Notes: generated from the letters alone by a model not told the origin. A stretch of DNA of 64,000 bases from VRUE01 sp963716735 (GCA_963716735.1 OY970321.1:2768471-2832470), one strand, 5' to 3'; shown: positions 14,410 through 23,684, counted from the stretch's first letter. Program-made: numbers and translations.

Positions 14410-17400
14410 ATGAGCGGGAGAGCAAGGATGCGGAGTGGCTTTGCGGTTGTGCTTTTGGCTCTCGGAATGGCTTTTGCTGCGCCATCCGCGATGGCGGACA
14501 TCATCGGTCCGCAGGATCCGAATGACCCCCAGGTAGACAGTCCGTGGCAGGCCGGGACCTGCACCTCAGATGCTGGGCCCTGCAGTGTCGCCACTCCGGG
14601 TCAGTTTTTCGAAGGGGCGGCCAGTCACCCGCCAGTTGGCTTCACCCAGTTCATCGTCAACTCGGAACCAAAATTGCTTGGGCCGGCACCGATCGGCAAT
14701 CTGCGCACCGTTCGCGTCGACCTTCCGGCGGGCCTCACCGTTAACCCGCAGTCTTCGGCCGAGCAGTGCGAGCTGGGTTCGGGGGAGAGCCCCAGCACTT
14801 GTCCGGCGGGCTCAAAAGTCGGTTACAGCGAAGTCACCGCGACGAACCGGGATACGGGCCTCTCGATCCCGTTCCCGCCGGTTGACGTCTTCAACATCGT
14901 GCCGAACGAGGGCGAACCGGCGCGCTTCGGCCTCAGCCTGCTCGGCAACGACATCTTCCTCGAGGCCGACGTTGCCTGGGAGAGCGACTACCACGAGTAC
15001 TTCACGATTCACGTCGCCAAAGTCGAATTGCCGCCGATCCCGGCGGAACTGGCGCGAGTACGGATCAATCGGCTCGTCTTCGACGGCACGTCCGGCCCCG
15101 ACGGGGCCTTCATCACTACGCCGACCACGTGCCTCGGGCCTGCTACGCCTGGAACGCCCCTCGAGCACATCTACTCGACCTATCTTCGGGCGGACGCGTA
15201 CGAGGCCCCGAATATGGATCCGAACTTCCCCAATGGTTCCGCTTTCATCGAGTCGAAGATCCCGCGCAAACCGGGTGCTTTCGAAACCTCGCCGAAAGAC
15301 TGTGACTCGATTCCCTTCAAACCGTCGATCACGACCGATCCAAACACCACGCAAACCGATTCCCCCTCCGGCGCGACGGTGACTGCCGAGTTGCCGGAGG
15401 TCAAAGGCAGCGAAGGGCCCCAAGGGACGTCCCACGTTCGTAGCGCCAAAGTCACCCTGCCGGCCGGCATGGGGCTCAACCCCTCGGCAGCGAACGGGCT
15501 CGTTGCCTGCACCGACGACCAGTTCAACAAAGGCAGCAGGGGGCCGGTAGCCTGCCCAGCCGCATCGCAGATTGGCACGGTCGAGATCGACACGCCGCCC
15601 CTGCCAGATGGCTCGCTCAGCGGTCCGGTCTATGTCGGCAACCAGCTCGACCGCGACCCCGCCTCGGGCAACCTTTACCGGATCTTCGTCGTCGCCGAGT
15701 CGAGTCGTTACGACATCTCGGCCCGTCTGCTCGGCAAAGCGAGCGTCAATCCCCAGACCGGTCAGGTGACGACCACCTTCGACGACGGCGCGCTCGGCAA
15801 AGTTCCGCTCCCTGGCCTGCCCCAGGTGCCGTTCGAATCGTTCCGGATCAAACTGAACGGCGGACCGAAAGCGGTGCTGACGAGCCCGCCAACTTGCGGC
15901 CCGAACACGACCGGCACGCAGATGACGCCGTGGTCGAGCGCCTTGGGCACGGTTCCGGTGGGCCAGGACGGTGGACCATCGGCCAACTCGACGGTGCCCG
16001 CCTCCTCTGAGTTCTCACTCAGCGCTGCCCCCGGGGGCGGTCCCTGTCCGAAAACGATGGCCGAGCGGCCGTTTGCGCTCGGATTCGATGCGGGCATCAA
16101 CAGCGCCAAGGCAGCCACGTTCAGCCCGCTGCACATGAACATCGCCCGCTCGGACGGCAACCAGGAGTTGAAAGGCGTCGACGTGACGCTGCCACCGGGA
16201 TTGGTGGCGAAGCTGAAAGGCGTCCGCTACTGCCCACCCGATGCGTTGGCCGCGGCGGCGGCCAACGGTGGCGCTGCGGAGAAGGCGGGGTCGAGCTGTC
16301 CCCAGTCCAGCCTGATCGGCAAAGCCGACATCTCGGCCGGTAGCGGTCCTTCGCCGATCCAGATCAGCGGCAAGGTCTTCCTCTCAGGGCGCTACAAGGG
16401 CGCACCCCTCTCCCTGGCAGTGATCACCCCCGCCACGGCCGGGCCGTTCGATCTCGGCACGGTCGTGGTGCGGGTGGCTCTCTCGCTCGAACCGCGCACC
16501 GCGCAGGTGCACGCCGTCTCCGATCCGATCCCGCACGTCTACGGCGGCGCCACTCTCGACGTCCGCTCGGTCGCGGTCAGGCTCGATCGCGACGACTTCA
16601 CGCTCAACCCGACGAACTGCTCCAAGCTGAGCTTCGACGGAGCGCTGCTCGGCGGAGGCGCCAACCCGGTCGATCCCGCCGCCTTCACCCGGACGTCCGT
16701 CTCGGCGCCCTTCGAGGCGAGCGGCTGCGACAAGCTCGGCTTCCGCCCCAAGCTCACGCTGCGCCTGACCGGAGCGATGCGGCGTGCCAAGAACCCCCGG
16801 CTGCGCGCCGTTTTGACGCCACGGCCGGGAGACGCGAACATCGCTCGCGCCCAGACGATCCTGCCTCGCTCGCTGATCCTCGACCAGGGCAACCTGGCGA
16901 ACGTCTGCACCCGCGTCCAGTTCGCTGCGAACAACTGCCCGAAGGACTCGATCTACGGCAATGCCGTCGCGACCTCGCCGCTGCTCGACGACCCGTTGCA
17001 GGGGCCGGTCTATCTGCGTTCCTCCAACAACACGCTTCCCGATCTCGTCCCCGACCTGCGCGGCCAGGTCGACATCGAGCTGGCCAGCCGCACCGACAGC
17101 AGCCACGGCCGCATCCGCAACACCTTCGACATCGTCCCCGACGTGCCGGTGACCAAGTTCGTGCTCACCCTGCGGGGCGGCAAACGGGGCCTGCTGGTCA
17201 ACTCTCAGAACCAGTGCCCGCGCAAGAAGCGACAGGCGGGTAAGGGCGCGCAGGCGAGCAAGGCGCACAAGCGCAAGCAGGCGCGCGGCAAGCGGGTGAT
17301 CGTGCGGTTCAAGGGCCAGAACGGCAAGAAGCGGAACATGCGGCCGCGCCTGCTGCTCTCCTGCGGCAAGAAGCACAAGGGCGCCAAGAAGAACAAATAG
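14410..17400 (+). CDS. Large secreted protein with repeated beta modules and Lys/Arg-rich C-terminus
   Basis: 996 residues with a signal peptide (cut after SAMA, about 29). Three or more diverged modules share the pattern VDLPAGLTVNP / VTLPAGMGLNPSA / VTLPPGLVAKL, then a CP-x-x-S-x-IG segment, and then a GPVY or GKVF strand. The last 65 residues are strongly basic (KAHKRKQARGKR, KKHKGAKKNK) between two Cys. Proteins like this are common and unassigned in Thermoleophilia. The basic tail could bind anionic cell-wall polymers (inference). Confidence 0.7.
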   Translation: MSGRARMRSGFAVVLLALGMAFAAPSAMADIIGPQDPNDPQVDSPWQAGTCTSDAGPCSVATPGQFFEGAASHPPVGFTQFIVNSEPKLLGPAPIGNLRTVRVDLPAGLTVNPQSSAEQCELGSGESPSTCPAGSKVGYSEVTATNRDTGLSIPFPPVDVFNIVPNEGEPARFGLSLLGNDIFLEADVAWESDYHEYFTIHVAKVELPPIPAELARVRINRLVFDGTSGPDGAFITTPTTCLGPATPGTPLEHIYSTYLRADAYEAPNMDPNFPNGSAFIESKIPRKPGAFETSPKDCDSIPFKPSITTDPNTTQTDSPSGATVTAELPEVKGSEGPQGTSHVRSAKVTLPAGMGLNPSAANGLVACTDDQFNKGSRGPVACPAASQIGTVEIDTPPLPDGSLSGPVYVGNQLDRDPASGNLYRIFVVAESSRYDISARLLGKASVNPQTGQVTTTFDDGALGKVPLPGLPQVPFESFRIKLNGGPKAVLTSPPTCGPNTTGTQMTPWSSALGTVPVGQDGGPSANSTVPASSEFSLSAAPGGGPCPKTMAERPFALGFDAGINSAKAATFSPLHMNIARSDGNQELKGVDVTLPPGLVAKLKGVRYCPPDALAAAAANGGAAEKAGSSCPQSSLIGKADISAGSGPSPIQISGKVFLSGRYKGAPLSLAVITPATAGPFDLGTVVVRVALSLEPRTAQVHAVSDPIPHVYGGATLDVRSVAVRLDRDDFTLNPTNCSKLSFDGALLGGGANPVDPAAFTRTSVSAPFEASGCDKLGFRPKLTLRLTGAMRRAKNPRLRAVLTPRPGDANIARAQTILPRSLILDQGNLANVCTRVQFAANNCPKDSIYGNAVATSPLLDDPLQGPVYLRSSNNTLPDLVPDLRGQVDIELASRTDSSHGRIRNTFDIVPDVPVTKFVLTLRGGKRGLLVNSQNQCPRKKRQAGKGAQASKAHKRKQARGKRVIVRFKGQNGKKRNMRPRLLLSCGKKHKGAKKNK

Positions 17401-17412
17401 CCTCCCGCGTCG

Positions 17413-18435
17413 GTGCGCCCGACGCTTTCGGTCCTGATCGTCGCTTGGAACAGCCGCGAGGAGCTGGCGCGGACGCTGCCTGCGCTGTTGCCCGAGCTCG
17501 AGGACGCGGACGAGTTGATCGTCGTCGACAACGACTCCAGTGACAGCACCGCGGACGCGGCGGCCTTGTTGGCGCCCACCGCAAAGGTCGTCCAGACCGG
17601 CCGCAACGCCGGCTTTGCAGCCGGCTGCAACGAGGGGGCCGTGCAGGCGCGGGGCGACCTTCTCGTCGTGCTCAACCCCGATGCGGCACCACGGCCCGGA
17701 TTCGGCGAGGCGATCCGGCGTCCCTGGCTCGAGGATCGCGGCTGGGCCGCTTGGCAGGCGCTTATCGCCGACGGTGACGGTGAGACGATCAACTCCGCCG
17801 GCAATCCGGTCCACTTCACCGGCATCGTCTGGGCCGGCGGTCACGGCGACCCGATCGCAACAGCGCCTCCGGCCGGGGAGGTTTCGGCCCTCTCCGGCGC
17901 CTGCCTGGCAATTCCCCGCGCCACCTGGGAGGAGGTCGGTGGCTTCCCCGATCGCTTCTTCCTCTACCACGAGGACGTCGACCTCTCACTGCGGCTGCGG
18001 TTGGCGGGGGGAGCCCTCGGCATCGAACCGGCGGCGGTCGTCGACCACGACTACGAGTTCGGCGCCCGCGAGCACAAGTGGCGCTGGCTCGAGCGCAACC
18101 GCTGGGCCTTCCTCATCCGTGTCTATCCCGCGAGCCTCCTCCTCCTGCTGGCGCCGGCGCTGCTCCTCACCGAGCTGGCGCTGATCCCAGCCTCGATCGC
18201 CGCAGGTTGGGGCAAGCAGAAATTTGCCGCCATGGGAGAAGTGATCCGCTGGCTACCCCGCCTGCTGCACGAGCGCCGCCAGATACAGGCCACGCGCACC
18301 GTCACCACCGCCGAGTTCGCCACCTTCTTAACCCCGGACCTCGACTCGCCCTTCATTCCAGCCATCGCCCGCTCGCTCCCGGCCCGCCTTTTTCTACGCA
18401 GCTACTGGGGTGCGGCCCGTCGGCTCTTGCGCTAA
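17413..18435 (+). CDS. Family 2 glycosyltransferase (rhamnosyltransferase-like)
   Basis: 340 residues. The GT-A fold is seen in LSVLIVAWNSREELARTL, DELIVVDNDSSDST, GRNAGFAAGCNEG and the metal-binding LNPDAAP. Acceptor-side motifs are SGACLAIPRATWEEVGGFPDRFFLYHEDVDLS. A C-terminal membrane-associated region (about 240-275) follows. It likely adds a sugar to a surface polysaccharide or lipid precursor on the inner membrane face. Start GTG 12 bp after the previous stop; the TAA stop opens a large palindrome. Confidence 0.85.
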   Translation: MRPTLSVLIVAWNSREELARTLPALLPELEDADELIVVDNDSSDSTADAAALLAPTAKVVQTGRNAGFAAGCNEGAVQARGDLLVVLNPDAAPRPGFGEAIRRPWLEDRGWAAWQALIADGDGETINSAGNPVHFTGIVWAGGHGDPIATAPPAGEVSALSGACLAIPRATWEEVGGFPDRFFLYHEDVDLSLRLRLAGGALGIEPAAVVDHDYEFGAREHKWRWLERNRWAFLIRVYPASLLLLLAPALLLTELALIPASIAAGWGKQKFAAMGEVIRWLPRLLHERRQIQATRTVTTAEFATFLTPDLDSPFIPAIARSLPARLFLRSYWGAARRLLR

Positions 18436-18548
18436 GACCTATCCCGGTAGGGATGGAACGTCTTGTACTTTTTCGTTGATGCCTTGGGTGGCAGCCAACC
18501 GCAATTCACCGAAAAAGTTAAGTGGAATCCCTGCCGGGATAGGTCTTA
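18433..18548. repeat. 116-bp nested inverted repeat bounded by two stop codons
   Basis: The outer arms (18433-18454 and 18527-18548, 22 bp, one or two mismatches) begin and end with the TAA stops of the two convergent genes. Inner arms ACTTTTTCG (18467-18475) and CGAAAAAGT (18510-18518), plus a GTTG/CAAC stem further in, make one long hairpin. It could be a bidirectional terminator or a small MITE-like insertion. Confidence 0.7.
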
Positions 18549-19253
18549 CTCGGCAGGCGTCCCGGTCGGCCGGATCAGGATCTCGTTGATGTCCACGTTG
18601 CCCGGCTGCTCGAGCGCGTAGATCACGGCGCGGGCGACGTCGTCGTCCTGCAGCACCCACTTGCCGGGCCGGTTGTCGAAGAACGGCGTGTCGACCATGC
18701 CCGGCTCGATCAGGGTCACCTTGATCGCGTGGTTCTCGTGCATCTGGCGCAGCTCGCCCAGCAGCGACTCGCCGATCGCGGTCGCCGCCCACTTGGTCGC
18801 CGAGTAGAGCGAGCCGGGCAGCGCCTGGCGACCGGCGACCGAGCTGGTCACCAGGAAGTGGCCATCGCCCCGCTCGAGCAGGTGGGGGAGGGTGGCCCGG
18901 ATCGTCAGTGCCACGCCGTAGACGTTGGTCAGGACCATCGAGCGCCAGTGCTCGGGGGACTCCTCGAGGAAGCCCCGCGTGGCGCCGAAGCCGGCGTTGG
19001 CGAAGACGACGTCGATTCGGCCGAAGGTGTCGAGAGCGGTCGCGGTCATCGCCTCGACCTGGTCCCACTCGGTGACGTCGCAGCGCACGGCGATCGCCCG
19101 CTCGGCGCCGCCAAGCTCCTCGACAAGCTCTTCGAGTGGCTCCACCCGTCGCGCGGCGAGCACCAGCCTGTGCGTTTTCGCCGCTGCACGGGCGGTGGCG
19201 GCGCCGATCCCGCTGGAAGCTCCGGTGATGAGCAGCACTGGGCCATCGCTCAT
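18546..19253 (-). CDS. Short-chain dehydrogenase/reductase
   Basis: 235 residues from MSDGPVLLITG. Classical SDR features: TGASSGIG cofactor loop, NAG motif (FANAGFG), catalytic Ser (TSSVAG) and YSATK. The substrate is unknown. The start at 19253 is preferred because the Rossmann strand begins right after it. It is divergent from ccmE and ends in the palindrome shared with the glycosyltransferase. Confidence 0.85.
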   Translation of the reverse strand: MSDGPVLLITGASSGIGAATARAAAKTHRLVLAARRVEPLEELVEELGGAERAIAVRCDVTEWDQVEAMTATALDTFGRIDVVFANAGFGATRGFLEESPEHWRSMVLTNVYGVALTIRATLPHLLERGDGHFLVTSSVAGRQALPGSLYSATKWAATAIGESLLGELRQMHENHAIKVTLIEPGMVDTPFFDNRPGKWVLQDDDVARAVIYALEQPGNVDINEILIRPTGTPAE

Positions 19254-19315
19254 GAGCCTGATTCTCTCAGCTTCGGCTCGTCGCTCCCCCACCCACCTTG
19301 CGATAATCCCCGTTC

Positions 19316-19717
19316 GTGGATCCCAGCCGCAAGCGAAAGATCCGGCTCGTGGTCGCGCTCAGCGTCGCCGTCATGCTGTCCGTTGCGCTCGTCTACACGT
19401 CCTTCAGCGCGTCCTCGGAGGCGAAGGAGCCTTCACAGCTGATCGGCGTCAGCTCGGGCGGCAGCTACGAGCTGACCGGGAGGGTGGTCAAGGGCTCTGT
19501 CCAGCATCAGGGGGAGGGGATCAGCTTCCGCGTTGCCGACCGCGAAGACGCCAGCCAGAGCATCCCCGTCACCTACACCGGGACCATCCCCGATCCCTTC
19601 CGCGGTGGCCGTGAGATCGTCCTCGCGGGCACGATGGATCGCGGCGTCTTCGTCGGTGAACGCGACACCTTGGTCACCAAGTGCCCGTCGAAGTTCACCA
19701 CCAGCTCTGACGAATGA
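19316..19717 (+). CDS. ccmE: Cytochrome c maturation haem chaperone CcmE (Cys variant)
   Basis: 133 residues: an N-terminal membrane anchor (about 8-28) and an OB-fold domain (YELTGRVVKGSVQHQGEGISFRVAD, VTYTGTIPDPFRGG, IVLAGTMDRGVFVG). The haem-binding site near the end reads TKCPSKF, so Cys replaces the usual His and Phe the usual Tyr. Family knowledge: CcmE carries haem from CcmC to CcmF. A GATAAT box lies 8 bp before the GTG (leaderless). Its stop overlaps ccmF (ATGA). Confidence 0.88.
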   Translation: MDPSRKRKIRLVVALSVAVMLSVALVYTSFSASSEAKEPSQLIGVSSGGSYELTGRVVKGSVQHQGEGISFRVADREDASQSIPVTYTGTIPDPFRGGREIVLAGTMDRGVFVGERDTLVTKCPSKFTTSSDE

Positions 19718-22074
19718 CGGCTGGCCTCGGCAGCGCCGCGCTGGCGCTTGCCTTTCTCACCGCGATCTTCGCCGCGGCCGCGGCACTCGTCGGTCGCGAC
19801 GGCAATCGGCGCTGGGTCGACATCTCACGACGTGCCGTCTACGCCCTCTTCGTGCTGCTCACCTTCTGTGTGGTGGTGATCGAGATCGCCTTCGCCGGCG
19901 ACGATTTCTCCTTCAACATCGTCCAGCAGCACTCCTCGATCGAGACCCCGACCTTCTACAAGCTGGCGGCGATGTGGTCGAGCCAGGAGGGTTCGCTGCT
20001 GCTCTGGGCCTGGGTGCTCTCGATCGCCGCTTCGCTGGCGCTGTACGCGACCCGCAACAGGCTGCGCGAGATCGTCCCCTACGCAACCGCGGTGATGGCG
20101 GCCATCGCCGCCTTCTTCACCGGGCTGATGCTGTTCGCCGGCGGGGTCAACCCGTTTGCCGAGCTGAGCCCGGTCCCGGTCGACGGGATCGGGCTCAACC
20201 CGCTGTTGCAGCACCCGAGCATGATGATCCACCCGCCGATGCTCTACTCGGGGTACGTCGCCTTCACGATCCCCTTTGCCTTCGCGATCGGCGCCCTGGT
20301 CACCCGTCGCCTCGACGCCGCCTGGATCCGCTCGACCCGCCGCTTCGCCCTGATCGCCTGGGCCTTCCTCGGCTTCGGGCTGCTGCTCGGCGCCCGTTGG
20401 TCCTACACCGAGCTCGGCTGGGGCGGGTACTGGGCTTGGGACCCGGTCGAGAACGCGGCGCTGATGCCGTGGCTGATGGGGACCGCGTTCCTGCACTCGA
20501 TCATGGTCCAGGAGAAGCGCGGGATGCTGAAAGTCTGGAATGCCTGCCTGATCGTCGCCACGTTCTCGCTGGCGCTGCTCGGCACCTTCCTCGTCCGCTC
20601 CGGCGTCCTGCAATCGATCCACGCCTTCGGCGACAGCACCGTCGGCCCCTACATCCTCGGTCTGATCGCGGTCGTCCTGGTCGGCTCGACCGCGCTGATC
20701 GTCTCCCGCCTCGACGACCTGCGCTCGGAGAAGCGCATCGACTCGCTCGCCTCGCGCGAGTCCGTCTTCCTGGTCAACAACCTGCTGCTGGTGGCGCTCG
20801 TCGTGGCGATCTTCTGGGGAACCTTCTTCCCCCTGATTTCGGAGCTGTTTACGGGTGACAAGTCGTCCTTGGCCGCGCCGTGGTTCGACCGCTATACGAC
20901 CCCGCTGGCGATCGTGCTCGTGCTCTTCACCGGGATCGGGCCGCTGCTCGCCTGGCGGCGGATCAGCTGGGACTCGGCGAAGCGCGTCTTCCTCGTCCCG
21001 GCGATCGTCGGCGTCGTCGCCGGCCTCGCGCTCGCGTTGTTCACCGATGCCGCCGGCAGGCCCTTGGCCCTCATCTTTTTCTCCTTCGCCGCCTTCGCCC
21101 TGACCGGGCTGGCGCAGGAGTTCTGGCGCGGCGCTTCGGCGCGGCGCTCGCTGAGCGGCGGCTCGATGCCCGCGGCGCTCGTCGGTGTCGTCGCGCGTAA
21201 CCGTCGCCGCTACGGCGGCTACATCGTCCACGCAGGCATCGCCGTGCTGCTGATCGGCATCGCCGCCTCCTCCAGCTTCCAGACCAACCGCGACGTGCGG
21301 CTGCGGCCCGGGCAGAGCGCTGTCGTCGACGGCCGCACGGTGACCTACGTGCGACCGACGGCGAGCGTCGACCGCCTTGCCTTCACCGCGGGCGCCGTTC
21401 TGCGGGTGCGGGAGGAGGGTGGGGAGAGCTTCACCCTGCATCCGACCCGTCGCTTCTACCGGCCGACCGGGGGGGGAGGGGCCACGATAGGCGGTTACTT
21501 CGGTGGCGAATCCGACAGCGAGATCGGCTTGAAGGCTGGGCTCGGCAGCGACTTCTGGACCGCCGTCCAGCCGGGCATCCTCGGCGTACAGCGCCGCGCC
21601 AGGGCCGCCGACAAAGGCTTCGAAGCGTGCGTGTCGGGGGGACCGGGCACGCCGCCCCAGTGTCGAGCGGTGTCGGCGCTGATGCGCGCGGCGGCGGCCA
21701 ACCCGCGCCTGCGGCCCGCGGCGCTTACCCAGATCGAAGTGCTTCAGGAGGCCACCGCGAGGCGGATCGCCGCGGGCTACCTGGCCGAAACCGCGCCCGC
21801 CACCTTCCGTGTCATCGTCGACCCGCTTGTCACCTGGATCTGGATCGGTGGGTTGATCTCACTGGCCGGGGCACTGATCGCGATCTGGCCGGCCCGCCGG
21901 GCGCGCCTCCGGCCGGTTGCCGACACCGAGCTCGAGGCGCTGAAGGAAGCCAAGTACCGCGAGATCCGCGATGCCGAACTCGACCACGCGGCGGGCAAGC
22001 TCTCCGACGAGGACTTCGCCATTCTCGACGCCGAGCTGCGCAAGGAGGCAGTAGAGATCCTCGACCGCGCATAA
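19714..22074 (+). CDS. ccmF: Cytochrome c haem lyase CcmF with a CcmI-like tail
   Basis: 786 residues with about 14 membrane helices. The tryptophan-rich haem-handling WWD segment WGGYWAWDPVENA is near residue 234, with HPPMLYSGY before it. After the last helix (about 705-725) a soluble coil of roughly 50 residues (YREIRDAELDHAAGKLSDEDF) resembles the N-terminal coil of CcmI. Acts in covalent haem attachment to c-type cytochromes. Coupled to ccmE; ccmG and ccmH lie on the far side of the integrated element. Confidence 0.92.
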   Translation: MTAGLGSAALALAFLTAIFAAAAALVGRDGNRRWVDISRRAVYALFVLLTFCVVVIEIAFAGDDFSFNIVQQHSSIETPTFYKLAAMWSSQEGSLLLWAWVLSIAASLALYATRNRLREIVPYATAVMAAIAAFFTGLMLFAGGVNPFAELSPVPVDGIGLNPLLQHPSMMIHPPMLYSGYVAFTIPFAFAIGALVTRRLDAAWIRSTRRFALIAWAFLGFGLLLGARWSYTELGWGGYWAWDPVENAALMPWLMGTAFLHSIMVQEKRGMLKVWNACLIVATFSLALLGTFLVRSGVLQSIHAFGDSTVGPYILGLIAVVLVGSTALIVSRLDDLRSEKRIDSLASRESVFLVNNLLLVALVVAIFWGTFFPLISELFTGDKSSLAAPWFDRYTTPLAIVLVLFTGIGPLLAWRRISWDSAKRVFLVPAIVGVVAGLALALFTDAAGRPLALIFFSFAAFALTGLAQEFWRGASARRSLSGGSMPAALVGVVARNRRRYGGYIVHAGIAVLLIGIAASSSFQTNRDVRLRPGQSAVVDGRTVTYVRPTASVDRLAFTAGAVLRVREEGGESFTLHPTRRFYRPTGGGGATIGGYFGGESDSEIGLKAGLGSDFWTAVQPGILGVQRRARAADKGFEACVSGGPGTPPQCRAVSALMRAAAANPRLRPAALTQIEVLQEATARRIAAGYLAETAPATFRVIVDPLVTWIWIGGLISLAGALIAIWPARRARLRPVADTELEALKEAKYREIRDAELDHAAGKLSDEDFAILDAELRKEAVEILDRA

Positions 22075-22087
22075 GCTGGCGGCAGCG

Positions 22088-23389
22088 ATGGGTGGACGGG
22101 AGAAGGAGCAGGATGACGGGCTTGGGCGGTGGATCGCCCTGGCCACCGGAGCGGCCGGCCTGGTCGCCTACCTCTACTTCCTCGGCGGAGTGGTCACCTG
22201 GCTTCGACTGGCGACGGCACGGCTGTCGGGAGACGGGGGCATCGTCGCTACCGACAGCAAGCGACTACTTGCCGTCGGCGCCCGGGTCGCGGTATTTGAG
22301 CTTCTGCTCCTCTTCATGATCAGCGCCATCGTGATCGCCCTTGTCGGCTTCGCGATTCGACGCCGCGGGGGATTGCCGGTGCGATCGCTCAGGGACATCG
22401 ATGACCTGACGGAGGGCTGGTCGAATCTCTGGACCCTGGGCGGGATGATCGTTCCGACGATCGCCCTGTTGTCGATCGTCATCGGTCTGAGCGCCGAGCC
22501 GCCGGTGGTCAGGGTGGGTCTTCTGATCCTGGGTCTGTCGATTGGGTTGTTGGTCGGCTTGGCGATGATCTTCGGCGACCCGCCCAAGGGCAAGGAGCTG
22601 TGCTCTGACGATGCCGACGAAGACTGGAGTCCGCCGTGGCGCCGTCAGATCGTCGAGCTCGGCCGGCTCATTCGCGGCGAAAGGGGCGAGGAGGCGGCGA
22701 AGAGGGCCGAGAAGATGAACGGGACAGACGACGCCGAGAAGCAGAAGGCGATCAAGGAGGCGGAGGAGAGGGCGAGCTATGGCATCAGGTGGATCCAGAG
22801 GGCCGCCGCCCTGCTCTTCGTCCTCACGTGCGGCGTTGCGGTTGCCCTCGTCCCCCTGCTGCAGGGAACGATGCTGCTGGCCGGCGTCGCCGTGATCTAC
22901 GCCGGTCCGTTTGTCACCTGGCCGCGGTCGAGCGGGTTGCAGGAGCTGACGCACGAGCTGCTGCGCTCGAGCGGCGTGTGGTTGGGGATCGCCGCCGCGA
23001 CGGCAGTCGCCCTGGCCTGGGTCGCAACCCCGCCGGTCGCCTACCAACGGGCGACGTTGCTGATCGACGGGCAGTCGGCATCCTTTCCCGGCGCCTACCT
23101 CGACCGCGCCGCCGACGGGACCTACCTGGGGCGATGCACTTCAGATCCGCTCCCCCCGGCACGTGGCGATGGAGCGCCGAGCTCGACCAGAGCCCGGATC
23201 GAATTCGTTGCGGAGAGTGCGCAGCAGGGGGCCTATCTGGGCGGCCGGAGCTATCAGTTCGATCCCGGTGGGAGGCCGTCGCTGCTACAGGCTGCCTCGG
23301 CGGCCCTCGGCGGTCCGGGTGCGGCCCGGGAATCGGCGCCGCTGCATCACGCGCTGCGCGGCCGGCCCGACGGCGTCTGTGGACAGTGA
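22088..23389 (+). CDS. Polytopic membrane protein, unknown function
   Basis: 433 residues with about seven membrane helices (near 13-35, 58-85, 113-133, 140-160, 237-275 and 295-315), a charged cytoplasmic coil of Lys/Glu-rich sequence (about 195-235), and a C-terminal soluble domain with two Cys (LGRCTSDPLPP, DGVCGQ). I recognise no family. It follows ccmF by 13 bp, so it may be cotranscribed. It is convergent with secG. Confidence 0.65.
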   Translation: MGGREKEQDDGLGRWIALATGAAGLVAYLYFLGGVVTWLRLATARLSGDGGIVATDSKRLLAVGARVAVFELLLLFMISAIVIALVGFAIRRRGGLPVRSLRDIDDLTEGWSNLWTLGGMIVPTIALLSIVIGLSAEPPVVRVGLLILGLSIGLLVGLAMIFGDPPKGKELCSDDADEDWSPPWRRQIVELGRLIRGERGEEAAKRAEKMNGTDDAEKQKAIKEAEERASYGIRWIQRAAALLFVLTCGVAVALVPLLQGTMLLAGVAVIYAGPFVTWPRSSGLQELTHELLRSSGVWLGIAAATAVALAWVATPPVAYQRATLLIDGQSASFPGAYLDRAADGTYLGRCTSDPLPPARGDGAPSSTRARIEFVAESAQQGAYLGGRSYQFDPGGRPSLLQAASAALGGPGAARESAPLHHALRGRPDGVCGQ

Positions 23390-23393
23390 ACCT

Positions 23394-23618
23394 TTAGATC
23401 TTCAACAGCACAACGGTGTTGACGACGAAGAGGATCGCGAAGAAGACCGTCGCGCGATCCAGGTTGCGCTCGACCATCGAGCCGCCGCCGAAGGAGCTGC
23501 CGCCGCCGCCGATGCCGAAGGCGCCGGAGAGCCCGGCGTCTTTGCCGGAGTGCAGCAGGATCAGGAAGATCACGATGCCGGCGATGATCACCTGGACGAC
23601 TGCGAGGAGCGTGTACAC
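23394..23618 (-). CDS. secG: Protein translocase subunit SecG
   Basis: 74 residues with two membrane helices and the SecG signature between them: ILLHSGKDAGLSGAFGIGGGGSSFGGG, then NLDRATVFFAILFVV. Part of the SecYEG export channel. The GTG at 23618 is chosen because a TACCAT box lies exactly 7 bp upstream (leaderless), and the longer reading frame to 23768 has no SecG-like sequence. Confidence 0.9.
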   Translation of the reverse strand: MYTLLAVVQVIIAGIVIFLILLHSGKDAGLSGAFGIGGGGSSFGGGSMVERNLDRATVFFAILFVVNTVVLLKI

Positions 23619-23684
23619 GGGCGGAATGGTAGCGACCGCGCCGCCAACGCGGCTTAGACAGAACAAAGGTTCGTGTTGCGCTAC

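Noticed and set aside
16384..17970. 528-residue minus-strand frame
   Set aside because: It crosses two well-supported plus-strand genes (the secreted protein and the glycosyltransferase) and has no recognisable domain.
19825..21441. 538-residue minus-strand frame inside ccmF
   Set aside because: Antisense of a clear CcmF gene; it is low-complexity Asp/Gln/Arg/His sequence caused by high GC.
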